From positions 186,001 to 250,000 of the forward strand of contig JAJJXM010000059.1 in assembly GCA_024516155.1 (NCBI GenBank): a stretch of DNA of 64,000 bases, read 5' to 3'. The notes under the pieces were generated by a model, which was not told where the DNA came from, did no database searches, and saw nothing but the letters and a program-made list of their open reading frames with translations. This document shows, piece by piece, positions 1 through 10,803 of this stretch. The DNA is from Pyronema omphalodes (Eukaryota; Ascomycota; Pezizomycetes; Pezizales; Pyronemataceae). The position numbers and the translations under genes are program-made. Within the stretch, counting starts at the first letter, position 1, and every line of letters starts with the position of its first letter.

Positions 1-1119
1 TCGACAGTAAAGACGTTTGACCTTTCTCTAGAGCCATCGAAACTGACAGAAATATCGCTCGTCTACGACAAAGCTTGTGCTGCCATCCTATTGTCAAAGC
101 TAACAAAACTTCGTCGATTAACGTTTCACGGCTTCGTAGGAGGAAAGTACTCCTTTCTCCTAACACAATGGGCAAAGGGGATTTGGAAATGGATGCCACC
201 TCAATCTCTGGAACTCCTGCACTGGCAACCAAACGAAAACGAATATGAATACCAGCAGTGGGAGTTATCCGAAACCCATGGAGGCAGTCACAACTTGGAC
301 GATTATATACCGAAGCAACCCAAGAATCTGTGGAATGTTGTTTCATTTCTTCGTTATGCACCTAACGTACAACAACTTAGCATTGTTGAAGATTCTTTCC
401 TTATCAAAGCAACTCCTAAAAATATGCCCGTGCTTCAGTTTTTGACGGTTATTGACATTCAAACTATGCAACCTGGAGAAACGTCACAATGCATACTAGA
501 ACTTCTCAAGTGTAGTCCAATGTTGCAAACGCTCAGATGTAATAAACTGCACTTTCTGTCATTCAAGGCACCGAAATTCAAACGGGCCCTACGTCTTGTC
601 CGTAATACCATCGAAGAGATCCATATTTACGGGGAGTTTGAAGGCGATTCCGGCGCCGATGGAGGAATTGGATCCTTCAGGGATTTTCCAAAGCTCAGAA
701 CACTCTCAACTGACGTTACATCACTAATTCCATCATCACCGCATGGCTGCCCGGAGGATTTCAGTCTCCTGGAATTGTTACCTCCAACCCTAGAATCATT
801 ACATATCTTCGATACAGTTGGTGTCCTGTCCACAAAACCATTAGTCCCCGAGCAAGACTCATTGTATTCCGGCTGGTATCTAATTCCAATATCGCAGTTT
901 TATAAGTTACTCGGGACTGTAGCACTTGCGAAGGCCACAGGTCTAGAGAATCTGACTAGTATGAGTACCTCATTCGGAGGCTGGATTCCCTCTGCTCTTC
1001 CGAATGCGGACGAAGATACAGAACAACTTGCTGCTATCTGTCACAGAATGGGGATTAAATGGAAATTTAACAAGCTGAAGCCTGTCTTAGAAGGGTGGCA
1101 CGAGTGGAACGCAGATTAA
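1..1119 (+). CDS. F-box/LRR-like family protein, C-terminal part (copy 1, cut by window edge)
   Basis: The frame is open from base 1, so the gene starts outside the window; the first ATG at 91 is internal. The visible part matches the C-terminal two thirds of the family: the L-L-S-[KR]-L-[TI]-x-L-R core, the G-[YF]-[VI]-G-G-[KRG] block, the W-N-V-[VI]-S-F-L-R block, the E-T-S-Q-C-[IL]-L-E-L-L-[KQ]-C-[ST]-P block, then G-G-I-G with D-F-P-K-L-R, and an end near M-G-I-K-W. The F-box lies upstream and is not seen. No stop or frameshift is visible. The role as an SCF substrate receptor is inferred from intact paralogs in the window. Confidence 0.8.
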   Translation, partial: STVKTFDLSLEPSKLTEISLVYDKACAAILLSKLTKLRRLTFHGFVGGKYSFLLTQWAKGIWKWMPPQSLELLHWQPNENEYEYQQWELSETHGGSHNLDDYIPKQPKNLWNVVSFLRYAPNVQQLSIVEDSFLIKATPKNMPVLQFLTVIDIQTMQPGETSQCILELLKCSPMLQTLRCNKLHFLSFKAPKFKRALRLVRNTIEEIHIYGEFEGDSGADGGIGSFRDFPKLRTLSTDVTSLIPSSPHGCPEDFSLLELLPPTLESLHIFDTVGVLSTKPLVPEQDSLYSGWYLIPISQFYKLLGTVALAKATGLENLTSMSTSFGGWIPSALPNADEDTEQLAAICHRMGIKWKFNKLKPVLEGWHEWNAD

Positions 1120-2344
1120 GATGGAAGCTAGATGGAAGCGGTCTGTAATGTTGCCATTTCAGATCTGGGTGATAGGAATAATATTGCACTTCCTGTACCG
1201 CTCATCTCGTCCATGTAGTTTACTGAGTACTCCTTTCTTTTCTTTTTTTTCTTTTTGTCGTTTCATTTTTTGATCATGTCATTCAGTCAATCTCAAACAG
1301 TTGTCTCTGCTTACTTGATGATGTTGAACTCTCTGTGCAATAAATCGCTCCTCCCGACAATGACCATCACAATTCTGCAGCATGGAATCATTGATGCTTG
1401 ATTAAAGCATGTCTCGCTTGCAAAAAACAGAAACCAAATTAATAGCTGAATACTACAACCAATACATACAATAGAAAACCTAGGCTGAGTAGCCGTCTTG
1501 TAGTCTTGGAAATGTCCGAAATGTGGTGTTCCTTAACAAAATTGGGGTGATATTACCTACACCATTATCTGACATCACCGCCCCAAACCTCTAGCTCGCG
1601 ATTTCCCATTTTCAGCGACAGTCTGTGATTAGTAATACTAGTGATGTTTGAAAGCAACAGAGAGAGAGGAAAGAGGGTATCCAGCGAGGAAGAGTCGGAG
1701 GACGCGAAGGGTGCGAGGATCGTTCAGAAAGACGGCAGACAGCGAGGGGAAGTAATGGTCCTGTAGAGGTTATGGTGGAGATAGATGTGGGTGCTAAACT
1801 GTGAAATCATAAGATAAAGAGGATACTGAGCCAGTATTCTTTCTCTTATTGCGCCGTTCTTTATCGGTTTGTTCTTCTTTCCATTGTTTTTTTTTTAGAC
1901 TGATTATATGGGTGTAGGGGATTCTGGAGCATCATCAGATGGCTATATATATAGGGCGGGGTACGGATAGCAATTGCGTCCTATAGGGGCCTTTTAGGTC
2001 TAGGTCAGCGTGGGACTTGATAAATTATCAAAGAAATCGGAAAGTACCCTGTATGTCCGCGCTAAGATATCGGGTGTTTGACTGTTTGTTTTTTTTTTTT
2101 TTTGTTTTTTTTTTTTGCTTTTATATGGCATAATAATTTAATACGTTCATGACTGGTAAAGTATGCAGAATTCCCCGGTCAAGGTATCGTAATGTTGAGT
2201 TTTTTGTTTTTAATTTTCTTTTGCAATGTACCATTTGCTGGGACCCATGGCGCCGCACGAGCCTCTGCACTCCATCGTTGCGTTCTAAGACATGATTCGT
2301 TAGTGTCAGGTCAGTGGTGAGGTACTTTAACTTCAATACAAGGC
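1120..2344. other. intergenic, no gene recognised
   Basis: This is the 3' flank of copy 1 and spacer. It holds a long T tract (2089-2116, two runs split by one G), which could be the A tail of an old minus-strand retroelement, but no element body was recognised. Nothing else can be supported. Confidence 0.5.
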
Positions 2345-2469
2345 ATGGCGGTGAAGGACATTCGGTGTCAAAAAAACACTCTGTTGCGGTACGTGATGAG
2401 TCTGACCGTGGTGTATCTTGAAGATCACGATGTCTTGGCGGAGGCATCGTGCATTGTGTCCGACATAAC

Positions 2470-2561
2470 GGATTCAGAAACACGTTTCCTCCATCTTCGC
2501 AGCAGCTCACGCTCCACAATATTCGCAAGTTTTGCTACCCTGTATCAGAAATCTTCACAAA
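2470..2561 (+). promoter_or_regulatory. probable 5' exon and splice donor of the copy 2 F-box gene
   Basis: A GTAAGT donor follows A at 2561, and a CTAAC branch-like site sits near 2678, so an intron of about 130 nt is likely. The stretch CTCACGCTCCA...TTCGCAAGTTTTGCTAC closely matches the leader of the 6.5-kb gene on the other strand (about 8262-8320), so these two copies form a subgroup with their own leader. At the acceptor the TG that other copies use to finish a split ATG is replaced by TA, so this copy probably starts at the downstream ATG. Confidence 0.45.
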
Positions 2562-2828
2562 GTAAGTCGTGCAACCCAATTCTACATGTCTGAATGCAGA
2601 GAACATATTTCTATATGGATATATACGTGTGCAAAAGGATCAGCAGAATATAAGTGGGGTATTCGACGTCGAGTATATCTAACACGGCATGTTTGAGTAC
2701 AGCGAAGCGCTGTGGCAGAAATCTCGCGGAGTGTAAAGCACCACAACCCCAGACGGACAATATATCGGAAGTCGAAGAGGAAGCAGCAACAATCAGGAGC
2801 GACACCTTTGCCTACCTCTACCTCCGCA

Positions 2829-4277
2829 ATGTCCTTGTCAAGATGTCCAACCGAGGTTCTTGACCATATCGTTCGATACTTGGGAGGGGCCGAGAAAGCA
2901 ACCCGCCAACGTGACTTGTTGAACCTTCGACTAGTTAATCGTGGATTCCGTAGCCTTGTTCAACCAGTCATCTTTGAGTCTGTTAAGATACCGCGTGGGA
3001 ATAATGTCAAGCGTTCAGTTACTATGGATGTTCGCCAGCTTCTGCGGCTGATTGATCGCAACCCCAGCCTTGCAGCAAATATCAAGGACCTCAGCTACCA
3101 CGAGGTCGACCACCATGAGATGATACCGGTCGAGTACAGCGTGCGGGAACAAAATCACGATCGTAGAATCGTCGGACAGTTTTCCAAAGAACTGTCTCTG
3201 AAGTCATCAACAGGGAACGCCTTTCGCTACTCTTTAGATCCATCGATACAACCCGACATATTGCTAGTATATGACAACATGTGTTCCGCAATACTATTGT
3301 CACGACTAATCAATCTACGAAAACTTTCGTTCTCTGGCTACGTTGGAGGGAAATATGCCTTGCTTCTGACACCATGGGCCAGGCAAATATGGGAACACAT
3401 GCCAATAAAATCTCTGGAAGTGTTGCATTGGCAATCATTAGGAGATGGTCAAATCCCGCAAAATATGTGGTGGCCTGTCAACGATGTTGGCAATCATGGT
3501 TCCGAGGTTAACGAAATAAATTCACCAAACAATGACTGGAATGTGATTTCATTTCTCCATTTCGTACCTGGAATACAACAATTGCGCTTTATGGACCATA
3601 ATTTCCTCGCTAGAGCAACCCCCCCAAACATGCCTGTCTTGCGGTTTTTGACATTCATATACATTGAGAGTGTGGAACCAGACGAGACTTCACAATCTAT
3701 CTTCGAACTTCTCCAGTGCAGTCCGGTGTTAAAAGATCTCAAAATAACTCAATGGGAGCCTTGCAAGGCACTGCAACTCAAAAAGGCCTTACGTCACGTT
3801 CGCAACAGCCTCGAAGAGATCGATATTTATGGCGAGATTGAAGACACTTCAAGCACGAACGGAGGAATTGGGCCATTCTTTGATTTTCCAAGTCTTAGAA
3901 AAATGTCGATCGATGTGACATCGCTAGTTCCTTCGTCATCGGAAGATTGGCCCGAGGATTTTAGTCTCCTTCGACTGTTGCCTCCGAACCTCGAATCGTT
4001 GCATTTTTACCTCTCCGATGGGATATTCATTCTGTTCTCAACAAAGGCTATCGACCCGGACGGTCTCTACGAATCTGACAGGTGTTTAGATCTGTTGAGG
4101 AAACTTTATCATTTGCTTGAGGAAGTAGCACTTGCCAAGGAGAGTGGTCCTTTGATAAACCTCCGAACTATGAAGATTGAAGACGAAGGCTGGAGGATCA
4201 GAACTAGCCGGCGTGCAGAAGCAGATCGAGGCAGGGTTTCTGAAATTTGCGGCAGATTGGGAATCGAATGGGACTGA
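2829..4277 (+). CDS. F-box/LRR-like family protein (copy 2, short form)
   Basis: An open frame of about 482 residues from the ATG at 2829, the codon just before the F-box. The frame stays open upstream to a GTG at 2712 and encodes the family's basic R-K-S-K-R-K tract, but has no ATG. The F-box is at residues 4-52 (C-P-T-E-V-L, then L-R-L-V-N-R-G-F-R). It is followed by D-V-R-Q-L-L-R-L-I-D-R-N-P-S-L-A and the leucine-rich-like body, and ends at L-G-I-E-W-D. Compared with the long form it lacks the 70-100 residue Lys-rich N terminus. Likely an SCF ubiquitin-ligase substrate receptor (family inference). It converges on the similar short copy at 6.5 kb. The body is unbroken, so it may be functional. 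Confidence 0.8.
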   Translation: MSLSRCPTEVLDHIVRYLGGAEKATRQRDLLNLRLVNRGFRSLVQPVIFESVKIPRGNNVKRSVTMDVRQLLRLIDRNPSLAANIKDLSYHEVDHHEMIPVEYSVREQNHDRRIVGQFSKELSLKSSTGNAFRYSLDPSIQPDILLVYDNMCSAILLSRLINLRKLSFSGYVGGKYALLLTPWARQIWEHMPIKSLEVLHWQSLGDGQIPQNMWWPVNDVGNHGSEVNEINSPNNDWNVISFLHFVPGIQQLRFMDHNFLARATPPNMPVLRFLTFIYIESVEPDETSQSIFELLQCSPVLKDLKITQWEPCKALQLKKALRHVRNSLEEIDIYGEIEDTSSTNGGIGPFFDFPSLRKMSIDVTSLVPSSSEDWPEDFSLLRLLPPNLESLHFYLSDGIFILFSTKAIDPDGLYESDRCLDLLRKLYHLLEEVALAKESGPLINLRTMKIEDEGWRIRTSRRAEADRGRVSEICGRLGIEWD

Positions 4278-6509
4278 GATGGCACTAATGACCAGGCATC
4301 TTAGGTCAAAGCCGGGAGATGCGCCAGATATTGTCATGCATGCTTTTCTGTGGCACTCGAATAGCTCCGATCTGGTTCTTGAAATATGACTTTCTCCTTG
4401 CAGGCATCCGAAACACCACTTCTCAGTTTTCGTACCTCAGAACTCCCTGTCGCAGCTTGGTGTCTTTGCTTTTCCGTCTTTTCATCATTTCATTTGACAC
4501 CTATTGAACCGTTCACTCCACCTGGGGGGCCTTTCTTTTTAATTCTGTACAGCAGATTGCCCTTTGTATCCATTTTCATCACTGTTTTGTAACAAAATGC
4601 GTTTGATCGTTATCCAAAAACGTCACGGTAGGAAGACCAATGACGGTATTAGATCCAAAGACATTATGTATTGTCCCAAGATCATGTTCAGGTAACATGT
4701 AGGCACCAGTTCAATCACAAACTATCATTAATCTTCAATAGAGACTGACGTGTGAAACCTGGGGGTTGACCGTGATCGAACATCAAGATATACCTCTCTA
4801 TGACAATATCAACAGGTCGCCTTCTCCTCCAGAAACACCGCCGACTAACTCCCCAACTCCAAAGTTCTGCAATTTCTGGACATGAAGCCTGAGGAGGTCA
4901 GTGGATCATCCCTTGGATATTTTCCTTTCCCGTCATGCCGGTTTGTTCATACTTCACTGTTATTTCCGTCCATCGAGGCTTGTAGTTATACTCATATGAC
5001 AGATCTTTTCGCACGTCCATGTCCATCACAGATGCGCAGTGTCAAACGCATTCGGACATTTTATCTAAGCATGCCGTGTGCAAGATGAACAGCCACTATA
5101 AACGATCCGAAGAGGCCCTGAAAAGAAATGAAACATATCACAATGATTTCAGGGGACGTAGAGCATCCATAACGTCTATACCTGGTCGTTGTGTGTCTGG
5201 GTGATCTTGACGACGTGTGCCTTGCGGTGCGTCGAGCGATTCGGCATGACCTACCCCGGGACCACATCAGCAAGATGCTTCCTCTCGCAATAGATACCAT
5301 GCTCCGACAATACTTTCAACTTCAGGAGGGTTTTATTCTATTTAAACAGTATAATGCCAAAAGAGTATATCTGTAGTGACACGAAAATTACCTGAAGATA
5401 CCTCAAGTGACATCTGATGACCATATAAAACTCACCCGGCCATTCTGATACACTTACGCGATTGTACCATTATACAAAAGAACCCCTGAATATATTTGAA
5501 AACCTTCCTCGGGGCACGAGTATAACTGCATATACCCCGCTATAGAGCTTGCCTTAGTGCGAGTCATTAGATGTGATCACGTAGGTTGACGGGGGAACTA
5601 TACCGCCGAAGGGCCTTTACACCATGCTTTACCTTGAACGTACATTGATAAGATGGCTTCTCTACTTGTGTAGAAGATTAATTTTCGGAGCGTTCTTGGA
5701 GATGTATTTTGTTGTACGCAGGGTGAACTTGATTTGTTGTACAAAAGTTGCTGGCAAGTAACCCGGTATATGTTGTACAAAGGTGGTTACGATGGATGGT
5801 GCCAACAAAATACGTCCGTTGGTATTATCTTGTGGCAAGTATCCATGGAATAATTGGAGGTAGGGTGGGGGTCAACATTGGACTTGTCGAAATACTGTAC
5901 ATGTGAGATCACTCGGCCCACGGTAACAGCCATGAAAAGGTTTTTTGTGATGATTACCAGTATGTCCAGATGGTACCACGATCATCCATCAGGCACCATA
6001 CAGTCCTGTAATATGTTTCCGATTTCTGGAAATATTTTGAGCCTATTTGATCAGTCGGTGTTTGTGAGTGTAACGTGCAAGAATCCACAGATGTTTCCTG
6101 GATATGGTCTTAGGCGTCATCCAATCCTGGGATATAATGAAGTGGTGATTTTTTCGTGGCCTCAACGTGCTCTCATAAAGACGTAATAGGTTCGTTGTTA
6201 CAAAACGGTCATGAAGCTAAAAAAAAAATAAACGGTCAACTTGTAGTACATGTAGCACGAACGAAGGTCTAGGCCACGCGGAGTAGATGGTTTGATATGA
6301 GCTAACAGACATCATATCAGAAACAAAAAGAAACGACGTAACCAGAACAAAGGCAAACTGCGTGAGATCAACAAGGAAATACACTTCTGTGAATGTCAGG
6401 GAGTATAGATGGCCATATCCAGGTGTTTTCAACTGCTTTATGACAGAATATCTTAACAAACTGGCTATATCATTCAGGCATCCTAGCTCTGCTACACAAT
6501 GCCGCCACT
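4278..6509. other. intergenic between convergent F-box copies, nothing recognised
   Basis: Both flanking F-box genes end into this region. Open frames here are short and show no recognisable family. A stretch near 4700-4725 (AGTTCAATCACAAAC) resembles the upstream block of the F-box leaders but is not followed by the rest of the leader, so it is probably a scrap or chance. Confidence 0.4.
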
Positions 6510-7958
6510 TCAGTCCCATACAATTCCTAATTTCTCGCACATCGCAGAAAGTCTTTCACGATCTTCTTCCGGGATGCGGTTTAACAGTAATCTCCAGTCT
6601 TGGTCTTCAATCCTTATCCTACTAAGCTTCTTCAACGGACCACCCTCCTTTGCTAACGCTAAATCCTCGAGTAACTGATGAAGCCTGCTGAAGAGGTCTG
6701 ACATTATGGCTGGGGCATATGGACCCTCTTGGTGGGTTGGCTGAGCAGCGGACAAACGAACAATGGCATCTGAGAGGGAGATATGTAACGCTTCAATATG
6801 TGGAGGCAATAAGTGAAGCACACTGATGTTCCCTGGCCAGCCCTCTGGTGACCATGGTATTAGCGATATCAAATCAGTTGATATTTTTCTCAAATTTGGA
6901 AAATCATGAAACGGCCCAATTCCGCTGCTACTCCTTGAGTTACCTTCGACTTCGCCATGGATAGTAAGCTCCTCGACGCTATTACGCACAAGTCGTAAGG
7001 CCTGTTGGAGTCCGGGTTCCCTAGAAGGATCCCAGCGAAATACTTCCAGCTTCTTCAAAACCGGACTACACTGAAGAAGTTCCAGTAGACACTGTGAAGT
7101 CTCTTCTAGCGGCCCACTCTGAATGTAGATTGATGTTAAAAACTGCATGACAGGCATGCAGTTGGGTGTTGCTCTAAGAAGAAACACATCGTCCGTGAAG
7201 CTAAGTTCCTGAAGGCCAGGTGTAAAGTGGAGGAAGGAAATAATATTCCAGTCGTTATTTGGTGTCTGTGCTTCGTCCATAACAGAGTAGTAATAGTCGT
7301 CATTGTCTGAAGGCCATTGCAAGCGTTGGTATATGTAATCGCCCTCCACGGGTTTCCAGCGCAAGACTTGCAGAGCTTTCAGAGGCATATGTTCCCATAT
7401 TTCCCTTGCCCATGGTGTCAGAAGCCAAGCATATCCCCCTCCGACGTATCCGTGGAATGACAGTTTACGTAGGTTGTTCAGTCGTGCGAACAGAATTGCG
7501 GTGCACATGTTGCCATAGAGTAACGACATGTCGTGCTGTTGCGACGGCTGTAAGTACCAGTCAAAGTCACAGCTAGCGGATGTGTTCTGAGTCAGTTCTC
7601 TGGCAAACCGTGAGAAGATTGCGTGATCGTGATCTAAATCTTCCAAGCCGTACTCAACCGATATCATCTCCAGCGGGTGGGTCTCATGGTACTTAATGTG
7701 CTTAATACTTGTGGCGAGGCTAGGGTTCCTATCTATCAGACGCAATAGTTGGCGAACATCATGAGCAACGGAAGGGTTGAAAGAATATCTCCGAGGTATG
7801 CGAACGGACTTGTAAATGATTGGTTGAAGAAGGTAGCGGAATCCGCGATTCACCAGTCTGAGATTCATTATATCTGGTTGACGGGTTGCTTTTTCCGTCC
7901 CTCTGATGAAACTGATGATGGTGTCAAGCACCTCAGTTGGGCATTTTGAAAATGACAT
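6510..7958 (-). CDS. F-box/LRR-like family protein (copy 3, short form)
   Basis: A 482-residue open frame that starts at an ATG directly before the F-box (C-P-T-E-V-L-D-T-I-I-S-F, then L-R-L-V-N-R-G-F-R). It has the full family body: D-V-R-Q-L-L-R-L-I-D-R-N-P-S-L-A, the G-Y-V-G-G-G-Y-A block, N-N-D-W-N-I-I-S-F-L, L-L-Q-C-S-P-V-L-K-K-L, G-I-G-P-F-H-D-F-P and the end L-G-I-V-W-D. Upstream in frame the basic R-K-Q-Q-Q tract is still readable for about 25 codons, after which the frame breaks, so initiation at 7958 is the best choice. No stop or frameshift in the body. Its closest partner by layout and leader is the copy at 2.8 kb. Role as ubiquitin-ligase receptor is inferred. Confidence 0.8.
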   Translation of the reverse strand: MSFSKCPTEVLDTIISFIRGTEKATRQPDIMNLRLVNRGFRYLLQPIIYKSVRIPRRYSFNPSVAHDVRQLLRLIDRNPSLATSIKHIKYHETHPLEMISVEYGLEDLDHDHAIFSRFARELTQNTSASCDFDWYLQPSQQHDMSLLYGNMCTAILFARLNNLRKLSFHGYVGGGYAWLLTPWAREIWEHMPLKALQVLRWKPVEGDYIYQRLQWPSDNDDYYYSVMDEAQTPNNDWNIISFLHFTPGLQELSFTDDVFLLRATPNCMPVMQFLTSIYIQSGPLEETSQCLLELLQCSPVLKKLEVFRWDPSREPGLQQALRLVRNSVEELTIHGEVEGNSRSSSGIGPFHDFPNLRKISTDLISLIPWSPEGWPGNISVLHLLPPHIEALHISLSDAIVRLSAAQPTHQEGPYAPAIMSDLFSRLHQLLEDLALAKEGGPLKKLSRIRIEDQDWRLLLNRIPEEDRERLSAMCEKLGIVWD

Positions 7959-8340
7959 GGCAGAGGTGGGGATAGGCGGAAGTTTTGCTTCTGATTGTTG
8001 CTGCTTCCGCGTTGTCTTGCACGTTCTGCCTTTTGCTTAAGACGAAGACGAATGTTCGTCCTGACGTTAGGGACTGGCTTGTGTTACGCTAGGCTTCTGA
8101 ACCTTAGAAGCTTGTTATCAGTCGGTGGTCTTGGTGCTTTTAATTCGCTGGGTTGCGCCCTTCTGCTATACGGAACTTGTCGTGTTAGAATACGCTACTT
8201 TGAACTGGCTGGATTGTTTATATGTGTCCTTCTGGACATTTATCTGGATCTGACCACTTACGTTATGACGTTTGTGAGAAGAAGTAGCAAAGCTTTCGAA
8301 TGTGATGGAGCGTGAGCTGTGAAGGTGGTGGACGAGAAGT
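7959..8340 (-). promoter_or_regulatory. 5' flank of copy 3 with a degenerate leader intron
   Basis: On the minus strand a GTAAGT donor follows C at 8262, a CTAAC branch-like site lies near 8185 and an acceptor TATAG ends at 8166, giving a possible 96-nt intron. The bases joined would be C plus CA, not A plus TG, so the split start codon of other copies is lost here. The exon part resembles the leader of copy 2. Confidence 0.4.
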
Positions 8341-8682
8341 GTCTTTAAGTTATTATACCGAAACCGTGATCACAGCTAGTGGTGCTTGAGAATGTGCCAG
8401 ATGGTGAACTATGACGAAGCAGTAGAAAAAAGTCTTCCAAGTTACTTATATAGCATCCCCTTTTGACTTCAGGTCCAAACCAACCACCTGGAGCTTATAT
8501 TCTTGTGTTCATTAGGAAACAAAAGATAGATTGTGTCTGAAAACGTGACCCTTGAATGCTATCATCATACCTTCCATTGTAGAGTTTATGGAATGCCCAT
8601 ACTATTTCTGTCCCCCGCCGCGAGTGAAATACACCACGAGCAGATGTAATTGTGTTCGAAAAGTCAAGACCACTGTTGAAAT

Positions 8683-9450
8683 CTCAGTTCGGCACGGTCT
8701 GTCCGGTCCGGTCCTCGCTGTGGACATTCCTGTGTGCTTACCACGAACATGCCTGGATGCTTCTGTCCTGTAAGCTACCGGAATTAGCATGGTTGCTAAC
8801 CAAAGCTAGTGTGAAGGCATCACTGTCAAATGTTGACAAACCGGAAGACATTGTGCTTTGACTATCCAATATCCAATATAGCCTTCTCGAATAAAAACAA
8901 ATCTTAAAAGGACAGTCAACGGGTTCTGCTATTTATTGGAACAGGTGTTGAGGACGACGATCAAGATATCATGATGCTTTTTCTCTGGTAGAATTCGCGC
9001 GATGGCTATCGATCTTCGACTTACAGCGGCAATGAAAGAAGTTGGAAATTGTTGCAGGTGGAAAATGAAACATGAGGGATAGAAGCAATATTTATAGCAG
9101 AACCAAGCTGTACTAAGGACATGAATAATATCAAACTCATAGGCAGTCAACTATATCTGGGCGGAGCGTGCACCTGCAGTGGGCGGAAGGTTTCACTAAA
9201 GTGCAGAATGAAGGGTTCACCCACTACAGGGCAGAAAACGTCGCTTTCCTGGCCCATAATGTCAGGCAAACTTGAACCAAACCGCCGCCGGTAACTTAGA
9301 TAACTCGGAAACCCACAATCCTGCCTCCACATGCTGTCCCGTCGGGCCTTCTTGGTTCTGTGGACGGGACCGAACCACATAGCGTCCGTCCAAAGTTGCG
9401 GGTGGAACCGGACGGCCAGAGCGATCCTTCACGGACCATGCCGAACCCTA
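8683..9450. mobile_element. non-autonomous hAT-like transposon (family shared with the 60.3-kb element)
   Basis: Ends are CTCAGTTCGGCACGGTC on the left and, read inward, TAGGGTTCGGCATGGTC on the right. Flanks GTTGAAAT (8675-8682) and GTCGAAAT (9451-9458) match at 7 of 8 bases, as expected for an old 8-bp hAT target duplication. The interior around 9010-9310 matches the 60.3-kb element closely (shared stretches such as GGCGGAGCGTGCACCTGCA with few changes). No transposase-sized frame is present, so it would have needed a transposase from elsewhere. The less perfect ends suggest it is older than the 60.3-kb copy. Confidence 0.7.
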
Positions 9451-9458
9451 GTCGAAAT

Positions 9459-10803
9459 ATCAAAACAATGGGGTTCTGTAACGCATCGCCAGTACCGCAC
9501 GGAGGCATCTATTTGCTATTCGCGTCATCGATGCTGACAATTGCCGCCGTTATAGATCTCACAACAATTGCAGTGTCTGATACGGTCCTCGGATGAGCCT
9601 GCAGTCAGCAGGCTTGGACGTCAATGTATTCCGCTAAATAATATAACAAGACAACACACACTACGAAACACAAACGGGTAATAGCTGGACGTGATACATT
9701 TCCTGCACACTCTTGTGACGATAACTGAGCGACAGTAATTCTTGTGCCATTACGCGGTGGAATGAAAGGGGAAAAAACGGCTATTAAGTCGAACATGACG
9801 AAGCCAATAAGTGACTGTTGAACACAGCAATCTATCCGGAAAAATTCATGAGACAAACAAGGTTCAACTTCAGCACACAAGTCAGTTATTCTCACTGAAA
9901 CCTATACCAACATGTGAGTAACCTGTGGAAAAAGGGCCTTATAACATTCCATACTCCAGCAACGCTGATGTTAAACAATATGACTCTCAAACACTTGTCG
10001 AAGTATGTCGTTTATGGGAGTCTTACATCAACCTGGTTTCAGGCTCGTGTGTCATGAATTATCACACGGTAAAGCGTCCCTATATCAGGGTATTGTCGTG
10101 GGGCCCTAGACCGTGTGAAAAGTTATTATAGTCATTCTTTGCGACACATTCAAGCGAATTCGTTGGCCCACTGCCGTTAAAGCCGTACTCAAGTTGAAAG
10201 GTTGCCAGCATTAAGGCGAGTGACATTTGAAGACCGAGTCCCATCTACGCCCATAACCACCGATTACTCATCCCAATAGTTCCATTATGGACGGGAGATT
10301 TTTTGTTGACTATGTTATGTTGACAGTTCCCATGGGTAATGCACACTTGATTGGTTGCACGGGGACACAACGAAGACCGGTGCATGACAAATCACTCGAC
10401 GTATGCTGTGCGGCATAGATTCATTCGAATTGTCCAAGAAATACTAAGGCGATGCATGATTAAACTGTGAGTGCCATACGATATTCCTCGTGAGTAAATT
10501 GATCGTTCCTTTAAAAAGCGGTATTTTTGAATGACGACCCAATGCATTCTATGTCACATAACTCTAATGAATAGAACAGTGAAGAGCAACGCGATTGATA
10601 AGTAAAACAAGATTCTTCACCAAACAGGGAAAAACCTTTGATATGAACTAAATCACATGACATGAAAATTAAAAAACCAAAGGAATAACTGACAATCGGA
10701 AACCATTCCGTATTTTGTGGAGGACAAACAACAAGATGCGTAACTTCCTCAGCCTTCTCCGAATTACTCAAATGGGGTTGCGTACAGTTTCATGCGCGGA
10801 AAA
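9459..10803. other. intergenic, nothing recognised
   Basis: This is the 3' side of the minus-strand F-box copy 4. No open frame of recognisable family and no repeat with defined ends was found. Confidence 0.4.

Noticed and set aside
4691..4730. Another orphan F-box leader
   Set aside because: Only one block of about 15 bases matches; the later leader blocks and the donor are absent.
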